DNA of 18,864 bases from Verrucomicrobiales bacterium (GTDB lineage: Bacteria; Verrucomicrobiota; Verrucomicrobiia; Limisphaerales; SXQI01), in assembly GCA_005793025.1 (NCBI GenBank), contig SXQI01000142.1:1-18864 (forward strand). Reading direction: 5' to 3'. The position numbers and the translations under genes were made by a program. Shown piece by piece: positions 8,004 through 15,819 of this stretch. Below the pieces are notes generated by a model. It was not told the DNA's origin and made no database searches. It saw only the letters and a list, made by a program, of their open reading frames with translations. Position 1 is the first letter of the stretch; every line of letters begins with the position of its first letter.

Positions 8004-10679
8004 TTAAGGTGCCGGTGCAAGCCGGAAGTAAACGGCGTTTTGAGACTTATCGACGTCTATCTTAATCGGATTTGTGATCGCACCGGGATAGTCGAACCAA
8101 GGGCCATTCAATGAGTTAGTTTGGGACTGAAGCTTGTAGCCGCCGACGCTTCCGGTCCAACTTAGGGTAAGTTCCGTCCCCGAAAGCACCGAAGAGATGG
8201 CCGGTTTTTGACTTGAGCCGGTGACTTGGATGCGACCATTCCCAGTGATGGGTGCGGTTTCTGAACCGTAAGTTCCGTTAGGCAACTCTACGCCGTTGAT
8301 GAAGAGTGCTTTTGCAACTGCCGTCCCAACGTAGTCCAATTGTAGCGTCCCTCGCGTGGTGTTGAGACGATAAGCACTATTGAGGCTAATGCCTCCGGCC
8401 GACAAAACCTGAAGAATCCCGTCATTGACCGTCGTGTCTCCGTGGTAGTTATTCGGTGCAGCGTTGCCATCACCGTCGTAGTGGCCGATTGGCTGAATGG
8501 CAACTCCCTCCTTTGTTAACGCAATTGTGCCTCCCGTCGTTGGGTCGTCCAACAAAGCCGAGCGGATCCCCTGCGGCGTTGCGGGACCTTTATAGGAGAC
8601 TAGGTTCGTCGTATTGAAACAAACGGTCAGCGTCGAGACGGTTCCGTGCGCACTGTTCACAATCGCAGAGTTTGCATCGTTCCCGGTAAACACATAACCG
8701 ACTTTTTGACTTGTTCCGTTGAGATCGATTTTCCCGCTATTCATCAGAATCTGACGAGCAGGACAATTGATCGAAGTTGGATACCCTAAGGTGCCATTAT
8801 TCGTAAGGATGATCGTGTTACCCGAACCGCTGTTGAGTCGAATAAAACCTGAGAACGAATTCGAACCGCCGAGGATCAGCGTGAAATTGCCGCCGTTCAT
8901 ATCAATATTCTGCTGATGGGCGACTCCTTGGGATGTGCTGACGTTAACGCCTCCATCTTTGATTTGGCCATTGAAGAGAAATGTTCCGCCATCCGCCCTC
9001 TGGAGCTTCAGAACTGCTCTTTTATAAGGGGAACTATTGACGATTGTTCCAGTCCCTTCTGGCGGTGGATATTGCAATCCGTTGTCATCGCCGTTGTTGT
9101 CGAAAGTTCCACCTGTCAGGTTGAGACGCCCACTGCTGCCTGTGCGCAATAATTGACCATCGGCCGGGCGTGTGTTCGCAGTTCCGTCATTAATTGTCCC
9201 GATTTGAACGGTAGCACCAGCATCAACGGCCTCAATGTTATCAACCGCATAAGCCGATCCCGATGCATTCACCCCAACCGCCCTGAGAACCAAGGTTCCA
9301 CTCCGAACAAACGTCCCACCTCCGTAACTATTCGCCGTTCCAGAAAGGGCATCGCCAGCGAGTGTTAAGGTTGCATTGCCTCGAACGGTCAACCCATCCA
9401 CCCCGACCAGACTCGTCCCGATCGAACCATTCGCGTTCACAGTTATTGTCGGCGTTGGACCAGCTAAAGTGAGTGCGTTGCCTCCCCCTTGGATCGAATA
9501 TCCTTCAGCACCGAACGTTAGGTTATGAACACTGACTGCCCCTCCCAAAAGCACAGTCCCGACACCAGCTTCTCCAAAGAGCGCATCGTCCGAATCAATC
9601 CAGACGGTCGGTGAACTCCAGTTCACACTCGTTCCATTCCAGAGAAAATCGAGGGAGCTATTTTTCCAAGTATTTGCGGAGACTTGAGCAGCAGCATGCT
9701 TCACTGCATTGAGGAACATTTGTTGACCGTCCGGGGTTAGATCCAATGCTCCTACTTGAGGGTTTGGGGCCGCCGTCACCGAACCCGCAGCATCACGCGT
9801 GCCGCAGGCAAATAACAATCGGTAGCCGGCAATTTGTTCGTCAGCGACTTGGGTGGTTCGGACGATCGATCGAGCAGACCACTCCACGATGGCGTATCCT
9901 GTGGCAGCATAACTCCCATTCACTGCAGGTGTCTGTCCTGCCGGGATGTTGACTCCCGGATCGAGCGGATTGAAGCCGATTGTGGCAAGGATTCGACCGC
10001 CTGATTCCACACCATTCGCGATTCCTTGATCCACACCATCTATTGCCAATTTGAAATACTGGACAGAAACTCCACGGTTGTTCAGCGGTAGAGGCACCCG
10101 AACAAAGGAATGATTATTCATGATCTCATCGGCACCACTCGTGGTATGGGAGATCCCTTGAAAAATCGGATGTGCAGGTACGGTTAAGGTTAGCTTGCCG
10201 CTCGCAGTCGTGCTCGCATCCGCCCCGCAATCGAACTCCTTATTGTCCAACAAAAACCCCGTGCGATCCTTCCTTACCAACGTTGATTTCGTGTAAATCA
10301 TAGGCTTGGTGATCAACGTATTCCACTTCGGACCCCGCGAATTCAGATTGAAAGGACCACTATTCAAAGCGGTACCGGCAATGATCAAATCGTAAGAGTT
10401 GATCTCTGGAACATCATCCATCGACATGGTAGTCGGGTTTGGATTAAACCGTTTGACCGTGTGTCCTGCTGCTATCAGGAGATCCACGAATCCTTGATCC
10501 ACATACGGAACCCCGCTCGTTGAAGCAGCTGGATAAAACGCCCCACGGGTAATCCCATCCGATCCCACCACGGTTCCCTTCGCTCCGTTATCACTCACCC
10601 AAAGGATAGATTCGGCGGAGCCATTTTGAGTCAGACAGAGAACCGACGCAGTTATACAGATCAAGCCCAGCTTTTTCAT
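8004..10679 (-). CDS. Exported protein: ThuA-like N-terminal region plus autotransporter-associated beta-strand repeats
   Basis: An 891-residue protein with a clear Sec signal (MKKLGLICITASVLCLTQNGSA, cleavage near 22). Residues 24-335 look like a flavodoxin/glutamine-amidotransferase fold of ThuA type: ILWVSD strand, VDLLIAAGHTVKRFNPN, YDLIIAGTALNSG, WNTLITKPMIYTKS, VPAHPIFQGI, and a closing AGYRLLFACGTRD...FLNAVKHAA. Residues 340-820 are glycine- and asparagine-rich beta-helix-like sequence with autotransporter-associated repeat signatures (YGGGTFVRSGTLVL at 452-465, YHGDTTVNDGILQVLSAGG at 745-763). Residues 826-889 form a C-terminal beta-domain (LTLSWTGSVGGYKLQSQTN, GPWFDYPG, NAVYFRL) common at the ends of Verrucomicrobia exported proteins. 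There is no outer-membrane beta-barrel and no PEP-CTERM motif. It is the last gene before the terminator. Assignment of the N-terminal fold is tentative. Confidence 0.85.
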   Translation of the reverse strand: MKKLGLICITASVLCLTQNGSAESILWVSDNGAKGTVVGSDGITRGAFYPAASTSGVPYVDQGFVDLLIAAGHTVKRFNPNPTTMSMDDVPEINSYDLIIAGTALNSGPFNLNSRGPKWNTLITKPMIYTKSTLVRKDRTGFLLDNKEFDCGADASTTASGKLTLTVPAHPIFQGISHTTSGADEIMNNHSFVRVPLPLNNRGVSVQYFKLAIDGVDQGIANGVESGGRILATIGFNPLDPGVNIPAGQTPAVNGSYAATGYAIVEWSARSIVRTTQVADEQIAGYRLLFACGTRDAAGSVTAAPNPQVGALDLTPDGQQMFLNAVKHAAAQVSANTWKNSSLDFLWNGTSVNWSSPTVWIDSDDALFGEAGVGTVLLGGAVSVHNLTFGAEGYSIQGGGNALTLAGPTPTITVNANGSIGTSLVGVDGLTVRGNATLTLAGDALSGTANSYGGGTFVRSGTLVLRAVGVNASGSAYAVDNIEAVDAGATVQIGTINDGTANTRPADGQLLRTGSSGRLNLTGGTFDNNGDDNGLQYPPPEGTGTIVNSSPYKRAVLKLQRADGGTFLFNGQIKDGGVNVSTSQGVAHQQNIDMNGGNFTLILGGSNSFSGFIRLNSGSGNTIILTNNGTLGYPTSINCPARQILMNSGKIDLNGTSQKVGYVFTGNDANSAIVNSAHGTVSTLTVCFNTTNLVSYKGPATPQGIRSALLDDPTTGGTIALTKEGVAIQPIGHYDGDGNAAPNNYHGDTTVNDGILQVLSAGGISLNSAYRLNTTRGTLQLDYVGTAVAKALFINGVELPNGTYGSETAPITGNGRIQVTGSSQKPAISSVLSGTELTLSWTGSVGGYKLQSQTNSLNGPWFDYPGAITNPIKIDVDKSQNAVYFRLAPAP

Positions 10680-10859
10680 AGGTTACACTTTCACGAACAC
10701 TGACAGTGGATCGCATAGGCGCGATGTTCAACGGGTGTTCGGACGCGAGACTACATTGCAAACGCAACTTGAGCCTTGTCACCAGAACGGGTGACAGTCC
10801 CACCGAGGAATGATTCTTGAGAGGCAGGACTCGGGGGGCGTCTGCTCAAACGATAAGCT
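10680..10859 (-). other. 180-nt leader/intergenic region with candidate RNA structures
   Basis: The longest gap of the window, between the sulfatase gene and the 891-residue protein gene. Next to the downstream start it holds a nested inverted repeat: outer arms CGAACAC (10694-10700) and GTGTTCG (10735-10741) enclosing ATCGC (10710-10714) and GCGAT (10721-10725). It also contains the palindrome CACTG-A-CAGTG (10698-10708). A second hairpin, TGTCACC (10777-10783) with GGTGACA (10790-10796), lies further upstream; it lacks a U-tract on either strand, so it is not a standard terminator. No ORF and no convincing promoter were found here. Confidence 0.35.
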
Positions 10860-12410
10860 TTACTTGGCAAACTCCTTCATCCAACCGGTCTGAGTCCAGG
10901 GGACGGTGCGATCGGTCGCTTGGGGTGAACCAGGTGTCGTCCGTCCCCGCTCGATAATTTGCGACAATAATCGTCCCATCTGCTGAACTATCTCAGGGTG
11001 AGCAGCCTGCAGATTCCTTTTCTCTGAAGGGTCTGATGCAAGGTCGTAAAGTTGAAATCGCGGCAAGGTGGCAGCCTCTGCTTGGCCTGGCTTTGGAGAA
11101 CTCCACCCACCAGAATCAGGAACCGTGAACAGTTTCCATTGGCCTTGACGAAAGGCGAACGAGCCGTTGTTGGAATGATGAACGAGTCCGGCTCGCTCAG
11201 GGGATAGGGAAATTCCACCCTTCAGGAGCGACAAAATACTGACACTGTCCTCCCCAGCCGAAGGTGGTAATTGAACTCCGAGGATCTCTGCACAAGTTGC
11301 AAGTAGATCCAAATGCCCAATCGTTTCCTTGCAATGGGTGGAGGCGGGAATTATTCCCGGCCACCTAGCAATAAAAGGGACCCGATGGCCACCCTCAAAA
11401 AGATCCGCCTTGTGGCCACGATATATCAGGCTGGGTTCATGCTTAAGTGCTCGAAGTTCCTCTAGATTCGCGGCAGGGGCAAAACCATTGTCTGCAGTGA
11501 AAATGACGAGAGTGTCCTTCGCGAAACCAAGTCGATCCAAATCGGCGAGCAGTGTCCCAAGTTCTTGATCCAGTTGTGCAACGAAATCTCCATAAGGGGT
11601 TGTCTTGGTTTTCCCCTCGAACTCCTTCGTCGGAATGATCGGCGTGTGAGGCGATGCGAGTGCCAGATAAAGGAAAAATGGCTTCTTATCCTTCGACCCT
11701 GCTCGCGCCGTGAGAAATTCGCGGGACTTTTGAAATAGCAACGGTTGAACATCTTGGTGTTTAAAATCTTGGGCGATCGCCCCAGCTCGCCACATTTTTG
11801 GCTTTGGACTATCGCCTACCCGTTCTGACGCACTACCCCGAGCACGATCATTTTCGAGATAAACGTAAGGAGGCATGTCCAGCGAGGCACTGATACCAAA
11901 AAAGCTATCGAACCCATGTGCGACAGGACCTCCTTGGAAAGGTTTGGTGTAATCAACTGCTTCCAATTTAGAACCAGCTCGCACCCAATCCAGCCCGAGG
12001 TGCCACTTCCCTACCATTGCGGTGGCGTATCCCTGCGAGCGTAACAACGCGGGCACCGTGAGTCGCCCTTTCTCGATCAGCGACTTGTCATATCCGTGAA
12101 GGACGCTCGACTTCAACGCCCCTCGCCACGAGTAACGACCCGTAAGCAGTGCATACCGGCTTGGAGTACAAACCCCTGAGGCCGAGTGCGCATCCGTGAA
12201 AACTCTCCCTGCTCGGGCGAGTTGATCGAGATGGGGTGTTTTCCAAGCACTGTTGGAATTCATGCACGAGACATCCCCGAGACCCATGTCATCGGCCAGA
12301 ATATAGAGAATATTGGGAGGGTTTGAACTCTTGGTTTGCGCGAGTCCAGAAACCCCCAACCAAAAACATAACCCTAGGATTAATCCGACTGAGCAAATAC
12401 GGTTTTTCAT
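10860..12410 (-). CDS. Secreted S1-family sulfatase (arylsulfatase)
   Basis: A 516-residue sulfatase that hydrolyses a sulfate ester, exported by a Sec signal (residues 1-25, ending LAQ). Family features in order: metal-binding DD at 40-41 (ILYILADDMGLGD); the signature C-T-P-S-R at 81-85, where Cys81 would be converted to formylglycine; LLTGRY (88-93); GKWHLG with K135 and H137 (134-139); SPHTPIIP; and TADNG in the C-terminal half, supplying the second metal-ligand pair. The N- and C-terminal sulfatase subdomains are both complete. The substrate cannot be read from the sequence; sulfated polysaccharides are usual for this phylum. The sulfatase-modifying factor is not in the window. It follows the peptidase-like gene by 61 nt and precedes the repeat protein gene. 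Confidence 0.94.
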   Translation of the reverse strand: MKNRICSVGLILGLCFWLGVSGLAQTKSSNPPNILYILADDMGLGDVSCMNSNSAWKTPHLDQLARAGRVFTDAHSASGVCTPSRYALLTGRYSWRGALKSSVLHGYDKSLIEKGRLTVPALLRSQGYATAMVGKWHLGLDWVRAGSKLEAVDYTKPFQGGPVAHGFDSFFGISASLDMPPYVYLENDRARGSASERVGDSPKPKMWRAGAIAQDFKHQDVQPLLFQKSREFLTARAGSKDKKPFFLYLALASPHTPIIPTKEFEGKTKTTPYGDFVAQLDQELGTLLADLDRLGFAKDTLVIFTADNGFAPAANLEELRALKHEPSLIYRGHKADLFEGGHRVPFIARWPGIIPASTHCKETIGHLDLLATCAEILGVQLPPSAGEDSVSILSLLKGGISLSPERAGLVHHSNNGSFAFRQGQWKLFTVPDSGGWSSPKPGQAEAATLPRFQLYDLASDPSEKRNLQAAHPEIVQQMGRLLSQIIERGRTTPGSPQATDRTVPWTQTGWMKEFAK

Positions 12411-12422
12411 CGTTCAATCTGG

Positions 12423-12451
12423 GTTATCGTTGCGTTGGTTGATTCTTCCAA
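12423..12451 (-). promoter_or_regulatory. Possible promoter for the sulfatase gene
   Basis: On the minus strand TTGGAA (12446-12451) and GATAAC (12423-12428) are separated by 17 bp, each matching the sigma70 consensus at four of six positions, with the likely start of transcription almost at the sulfatase ATG (12410). Weak; the gene may instead be transcribed from upstream of the peptidase-like gene. Confidence 0.22.
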
Positions 12452-12471
12452 AAAGTGATGTACTCGCTTGG

Positions 12472-13269
12472 CTATTGTCGTTTCCACAATCGTTCAAGCA
12501 GATCCTCCATCTTTGGGTCGTGAGCGTGTAACTCCCCCCGATCGAACGGGTAAAAATCGTTACGCGAAAAAAACGCCTCTGTAGACTCTGCGAAATACTC
12601 CATGGGATTGGTGATGGCATAGGCACGCTCTGTCGTGCTGGGTCGGCCTTCCCCGTTCCATCGACCCACTCGCTCGTAGGAACCACTTGCTTTTGCTCGG
12701 GTAAAAGCGGCTTTAATCTCCGGATTCTCAAACCCTTGATCAAGCTCCGCATCGTGATAGGCATGTGCAAGTTCATGCAAAGTAAAGTTTGGCATCCGTT
12801 TAGCCTCCGCCTCAAAAATCTTGATATCCGTGAACTCCACTCCTTTCACCATTCTCGGGTCACGTCCGTTTTCACGTAACCATCCTGCACCCGGATGATA
12901 CTCTGCTCGTGGTGGCACCTGCGGATACTCAGGCGAGAACCACAGAGTAACCTTCCGCAATGGATCTAAGGCTTGGTTTGGTATTACCCGAATTATTTCC
13001 TGCAACTGCTGACGAAGGATTCTCAGTGCGATGGATGTGGCTTCAGGTTCCGATTCGAGAAGTTTCACATTGACCAACACCCGCCATCCTTCGATGTCAT
13101 TGGTTCGATGCTCCCCAGCATTCCCATCGATTACATGGACCCAAAACGAAATAAAAACCACCAAACCAAGGGTCGAGCGGTTGCCAATCCATAACAACGT
13201 GCCTACACAGTTTTTAAAAATCAAAGGTGTCAATTCTTCTATCCTAGAGATGGGATTCATTTCATGCAT
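12472..13269 (-). CDS. Membrane-anchored or exported HExxH zinc-peptidase-like protein
   Basis: A 265-residue protein. A hydrophobic segment at about 33-47 (LGLVVFISFWVHVI) is preceded by a longer than usual hydrophilic N-terminus, so it is either an uncleaved anchor or the true start is downstream of Met1 at an alternative codon. The catalytic-type motif HELAHAYHD lies at 165-173, and the glutamate-rich helix NPMEYFAESTEAFF at 221-234 could give the third zinc ligand (E224 or E228) in gluzincin fashion, resembling the ATLF-like (anthrax lethal factor-type) peptidase layout. A conserved-looking block WFSPEYP....EYHPGAGWLRENGRDP lies at 110-138. I do not recognise a named family. It is divergent from the FMN reductase gene (70 bp apart) and is the first of three exported-protein genes. 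Confidence 0.75.
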   Translation of the reverse strand: MHEMNPISRIEELTPLIFKNCVGTLLWIGNRSTLGLVVFISFWVHVIDGNAGEHRTNDIEGWRVLVNVKLLESEPEATSIALRILRQQLQEIIRVIPNQALDPLRKVTLWFSPEYPQVPPRAEYHPGAGWLRENGRDPRMVKGVEFTDIKIFEAEAKRMPNFTLHELAHAYHDAELDQGFENPEIKAAFTRAKASGSYERVGRWNGEGRPSTTERAYAITNPMEYFAESTEAFFSRNDFYPFDRGELHAHDPKMEDLLERLWKRQ

Positions 13270-13339
13270 CTGAATTCGCCACCACGGAAGCAGCTAAATG
13301 TTCATTGCTGGCTCGTTGATGCGACCGTAATCTCGCTCA

Positions 13340-13876
13340 ATGCTTACCTTGATCATAGGCACCAACAGACCTAGCTCCAACACTCGCAAGGTCGCGATGC
13401 ACATCGCAGAAATGTATGAAACTCTCGGATTCCCTCTCCGGATTCTTGATTTAGCCGAACTTCCTCCTGAAATCTTTGACCCTAGCTGCTACACAAAAAA
13501 ACCGAGTAGCTTTCAACCTTTTAGTGAAGCGATCCTTGAGGCTAAAGGACTGATTATTGTCACTCCTGAATACAACGGAAGTATGTCTGGAGTATTAAAA
13601 TACTTCATCGACATGCTAAAATTTCCAGAGAGTTTCGCGAATCGTCCGGTCTGCTTTGTCGGCTTAAGTGCGAGTCGTTGGGGTGCCCTTCAACCCGTGG
13701 AACAGTTGCAGCAGATTTTTGGATATCGAAATGCATATATTTTTCCAGACCGCGTTTTTCTACCCAATATCAATAGCCTTTTGGATGCTTCAGGACATGT
13801 GGTCGATCCTGAGCTTTTGGGGAGGTTAAACAAACAAGCCCGAGGCTTTATGAAATTCGTTGAGAAATTGGGCTGA
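13340..13876 (+). CDS. NADPH-dependent FMN reductase family flavoprotein
   Basis: A 178-residue flavodoxin-like protein that binds FMN and transfers electrons from NAD(P)H to flavin, quinone or metal-type acceptors. The phosphate-binding loop GTNRPSSNTRK is at 7-17 and the second FMN loop TPEYNGSMSGVLKYFIDML at 75-93, both diagnostic of PF03358 proteins (SsuE/ChrR/azoreductase relatives). The length is normal. The family's substrates are too diverse to name one here. It is the first gene of the plus-strand group; 48 nt separate it from the next gene, which may have its own promoter. The short divergent gap (13270-13339) to the peptidase-like gene contains no strong promoter that I could recognise. 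Confidence 0.9.
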   Translation: MLTLIIGTNRPSSNTRKVAMHIAEMYETLGFPLRILDLAELPPEIFDPSCYTKKPSSFQPFSEAILEAKGLIIVTPEYNGSMSGVLKYFIDMLKFPESFANRPVCFVGLSASRWGALQPVEQLQQIFGYRNAYIFPDRVFLPNINSLLDASGHVVDPELLGRLNKQARGFMKFVEKLG

Positions 13877-13891
13877 TTTTCTTTAGGATTC

Positions 13892-13920
13892 TTAACTGTC
13901 CAAACCAACCGAAATACAAT
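13892..13920 (+). promoter_or_regulatory. Possible promoter giving a leaderless epimerase mRNA
   Basis: TTAACT (13892-13897), 17-bp spacer, TACAAT (13915-13920). The ATG of the next gene starts five bases after the -10 hexamer, so initiation at the usual distance would place the first transcribed base at or within the start codon, a leaderless transcript. Hexamers match the consensus at four and five of six positions; no other support. Confidence 0.33.
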
Positions 13921-13924
13921 TCCT

Positions 13925-14749
13925 ATGAATTACAACTTAACCTCTCGCCTCGGAGTGTGCAGTTGGTCGCTGCAACCCCAGACCCCTTCGGATCTCTTCA
14001 GGGATCTTAACGCAACCGGTCTAAATCATATTATTATAGCGCTAGATCCGATTCGTGAGAATCCATCGTGGAAGAATTATGCAACCGAATCAGAACGCGC
14101 AGGCGTGCGGAATGTTTCGGCGATGTTCGGCACGATCGGCGAGGATTATTCGACTTTGGATTCGATCCGTCGGACTGGAGGAGTCGTGCCCGATGAGCAT
14201 TGGGAGACCAACTGGCGCAACATCCAAACCAACGCCTCGTTGGCAAAAGACTTGGGAATCAAACTCGTGATGTTTCACGCTGGGTTCCTCCCCCATGACG
14301 AAATTGACCCCGCCTTTGCCAAGTTATTGGATCGCTTAGCTCGCATCGCTGATTACTACGGCGAGCGAGATCTCGAAATCGCCTTCGAAACGGGTCAAGA
14401 AGACGCAACAACTTTGAGTGCATTTCTGACACGACTGAATCGGAAGAACGTTTTTATCAATTTTGATCCTGCGAATCTTATCCTCTACGATAAAGGCGAT
14501 CCCATCGCGGCCCTCAATACTTTGGCTCCATGGCTGCGACAAACTCATATTAAAGATGCCACCAAGACGAAAGTGACAGGAACTTGGGGTGAGGAAGTTG
14601 TGGTTGGAACGGGCGAAGTGAACTGGAAAGCATTTTTCCAAACGATCAATCAAGTTGGTTTCGACGGGTGGTGCTTTATTGAACGCGAAGCTGGAGCCCA
14701 ACGAGTAGCCGACATTCGCACTGCCCGAGATTTCTTAACAACTTTATGA
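13925..14749 (+). CDS. Sugar (phosphate) isomerase/epimerase, xylose-isomerase-like TIM barrel
   Basis: A 274-residue PF01261 protein, cytoplasmic (no signal). The metal-ligand quartet of the D-tagatose 3-epimerase group can be placed by order and spacing: E155 (AFETGQED), D181 (NFDPANL), H208 (QTHIKDAT) and E253 (FIEREAG); the reference enzyme has E152, D185, H211 and E246. Other family marks are GVCSWSLQP at 10-18, LVMFHAGF at 114-121 and GTGEVNWKAFF at 228-238. It probably isomerises or epimerises a ketose or keto-sugar acid, or acts in the 3-keto-sugar chemistry often paired with Gfo/Idh/MocA enzymes. Its stop codon overlaps the start of the next gene (ATGA at 14746-14749), indicating translational coupling. 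Confidence 0.9.
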   Translation: MNYNLTSRLGVCSWSLQPQTPSDLFRDLNATGLNHIIIALDPIRENPSWKNYATESERAGVRNVSAMFGTIGEDYSTLDSIRRTGGVVPDEHWETNWRNIQTNASLAKDLGIKLVMFHAGFLPHDEIDPAFAKLLDRLARIADYYGERDLEIAFETGQEDATTLSAFLTRLNRKNVFINFDPANLILYDKGDPIAALNTLAPWLRQTHIKDATKTKVTGTWGEEVVVGTGEVNWKAFFQTINQVGFDGWCFIEREAGAQRVADIRTARDFLTTL

Positions 14750-15807
14750 ACACCTTACCTCCACTCAGGGTTGGAGTCGTCGGGCTCGGCTTCATGGCGG
14801 CCACCCACATTAAAGCGTTCCGCCATTTAGCATCGGACATCCAAGTGGCAGCTTTGTGTAGCCCGAGTGGTCGTTGTTTGGATGGAGATTTTTCGAAGGT
14901 TAGCGGGAATATCGGCACGCAAGACCCACTGAAATTGGACATGACCGATGTCCGAACCTTTCGAGATTTCCATCAGATGCTTGAGGATCCCACCTTGGAC
15001 ATCATCGATATCTGCGCTCCCACATGGGCCCACCCAGATCTTGCAGTCGCTGCGCTCCAAGCGGGAAAGCATGTGGTCTGCGAAAAACCCCTCTCTCGCA
15101 CATCAGCTTCCGCCAAGCAAATCGTTCAGGTGGCACGCGGCGCACGTGGCATTTTCATGCCTGCAATGTGCATTCGGTTCTGGCCCGAATGGGCTTGGTT
15201 GAGATCGGCGATCGCTGATGGACGTTATGGCCGCGTGCTCGCTGCTCGTTTCAGGCGTGTCGCTGAACCTCCTGCATGGGGACACCACCATTTTGGAGAT
15301 GGAGCTAAATCAGGAGGCGGTCTGCTGGATCTCCATATTCATGACACAGATTTCGTTCAGTTTTGTTTCGGCCCACCGGCCGCAGTATTTTCACAGGGTT
15401 ACACAAAGTTTTCGGGCTCGATCGACCACGTAACGACGCAATATTTTGTGGAATGTGGCGCAGCGATTCATGCTGAAGGCTCGTGGGCCATGGCAAAAGG
15501 GTTTGGCTTCAACATGGCGTTTACAGTCAATTTTGAAAATGCCACTGCTGACTACGACATCGCAAGAGGGGTTGACGCCCTCAAAGTCAGTCATGAAGGA
15601 CAAAATCAATCGATCAAACCTGGAGGTATCGATGGGTATGTGAACGAATTTGCTCATTTGGTGGATTCAATCCGCAACGGTCGTCCGACATCCATCGTAA
15701 CCGCCGAAGATGGTTGGCGAGCTGTTCACATTTGTGAAGCGGAGGAACGATCCATAGCCTCAAAGAATATCGAAACCCTCACTTACTCCGACAAGGAGAT
15801 CGCTTAA
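14746..15807 (+). CDS. Gfo/Idh/MocA family oxidoreductase
   Basis: A 353-residue NAD(P)-dependent sugar or inositol dehydrogenase type protein. The Rossmann dinucleotide loop GVVGLGFMAATH is at 10-21, the ICAPTWAHPDLAVAALQAGKHVVCEKPL block at 89-116 contains the family E-K-P (113-115), and the C-terminal catalytic-side motif GGGLLDLHIHDTDF is at 190-203 with H198 and D200. There is no twin-arginine or Sec signal, so it acts in the cytoplasm, unlike many secreted members in this phylum. It overlaps the epimerase gene by 4 nt and precedes the phosphoesterase fusion gene by 12 nt, so the three are likely one operon. The substrate is unknown; reversible oxidation of a sugar hydroxyl before epimerisation is a reasonable guess. 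Confidence 0.93.
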   Translation: MNTLPPLRVGVVGLGFMAATHIKAFRHLASDIQVAALCSPSGRCLDGDFSKVSGNIGTQDPLKLDMTDVRTFRDFHQMLEDPTLDIIDICAPTWAHPDLAVAALQAGKHVVCEKPLSRTSASAKQIVQVARGARGIFMPAMCIRFWPEWAWLRSAIADGRYGRVLAARFRRVAEPPAWGHHHFGDGAKSGGGLLDLHIHDTDFVQFCFGPPAAVFSQGYTKFSGSIDHVTTQYFVECGAAIHAEGSWAMAKGFGFNMAFTVNFENATADYDIARGVDALKVSHEGQNQSIKPGGIDGYVNEFAHLVDSIRNGRPTSIVTAEDGWRAVHICEAEERSIASKNIETLTYSDKEIA

Positions 15808-15819
15808 CTCGCTCATCTC

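Noticed and set aside
10777..10796. Hairpin TGTCACC/GGTGACA as a terminator of the sulfatase gene
   Set aside because: No U-run follows on either strand; kept only as a possible leader structure.
13270..13339. TTGCTG-17-TAATCT as a promoter of the FMN reductase gene
   Set aside because: Each hexamer matches the consensus at only three of six positions; too weak to list.
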